From positions 1 through 13,613 of the forward strand of contig CAAGGA010000110.1 in assembly GCA_900769275.1 (NCBI GenBank): DNA of 13,613 nucleotides. Reading direction: 5' to 3'. The notes beneath the pieces are model-generated. The model was not told the origin of the DNA and made no database searches. It worked only from the letters and a program-made list of their open reading frames with translations. Within the stretch, counting starts at the first letter, position 1; each line of letters begins with the position of its first letter. This document shows, piece by piece, positions 13,604 to 13,613 of this stretch. The DNA is from an uncultured Prevotella sp. (lineage in GTDB: Bacteria; Bacteroidota; Bacteroidia; Bacteroidales; Bacteroidaceae). The position numbers were made by a program, and so were the translations under genes.

Positions 13604-13613
13604 TACTGGGAGA
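13603..13613 (-). CDS. 3' end of the DGR variable protein (partial)
   Basis: Only the last codons are inside the window: on the minus strand ?TC TCC CAG TAA reads (L)-S-Q-stop. TCTCCCAG is identical to the 3' end of the template repeat (11860-11853) in the same reading frame (LALSQ). This is where the variable repeat must end, upstream of HRDC and RT on the same strand. I infer a protein with an FGE-sulfatase/C-type-lectin-like C-terminus, as encoded by the template repeat. Only 8 matching bases are visible, so the call leans on position, frame and the hairpin after it. Confidence 0.6.

Overview
The window looks like a chromosomal segment of a Bacteroidales bacterium, most likely Prevotella or a close relative. 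Three things point there: Bacteroidota-type promoters (TTTG, about 20 nt, TAnnTTTG), a cyclohydrolase-mreB-mreC gene order, and Bacteroidota-type AAA-ATPase and diversity-generating retroelement (DGR) families. This assignment is inference from gene content, because no rRNA or other marker is present.

Left part, 1-2830, minus strand: a housekeeping operon of a stand-alone IMP cyclohydrolase (first domain of PurH only), mreB and mreC. It has a TAACTTTG promoter in front and hairpins after mreB and mreC. From 2830 to about 4265 lies a decayed accessory patch. It holds a 22-bp repeat in inverted copies, the tail of a DUF1703-type ATPase/nuclease, a headless DUF4143-type ATPase tail, and two tiny frames that both encode LPQFG. 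Next come a MATE exporter (minus) and rmuC (plus), whose promoters diverge.

Middle part, 7337-11543, minus strand: a signalling cluster in transcription order: an acidic coiled-coil protein with EF-hand-like loops, a zinc-ribbon FHA protein, a PP2C phosphatase with a C-terminal membrane anchor, and a membrane-anchored Ser/Thr kinase with a MORN-like outer domain. Together they look like a complete write, erase and read phosphorylation module. Unusual hairpins with arms of 8-bp period lie before rmuC, between rmuC and the kinase, and directly in front of the FHA start codon.

Right part, 11800-13613, minus strand: a DGR. In transcription order it has the last codons of the variable protein (its body lies beyond the right edge), a hairpin after the variable repeat, an HRDC-domain accessory gene, a DGR-type reverse transcriptase (YMDD, GNLTSQ), and the template repeat (TR). 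The TR is packed with AAC codons, encodes the end of an FGE-sulfatase/C-type-lectin-like domain, and overlaps the 3' end of the RT gene.

The most interesting observation is that the 3' flank of the TR and the sequence directly after the variable-gene stop codon are inverted copies of each other, with three collinear 9-nt blocks. They either bracket the HRDC-RT-TR cassette as terminal inverted repeats or let the template RNA pair with the target flank. The kinase/FHA/phosphatase cluster lies directly downstream of the DGR on the same strand, so a link between diversified recognition and phospho-signalling is possible but not shown.
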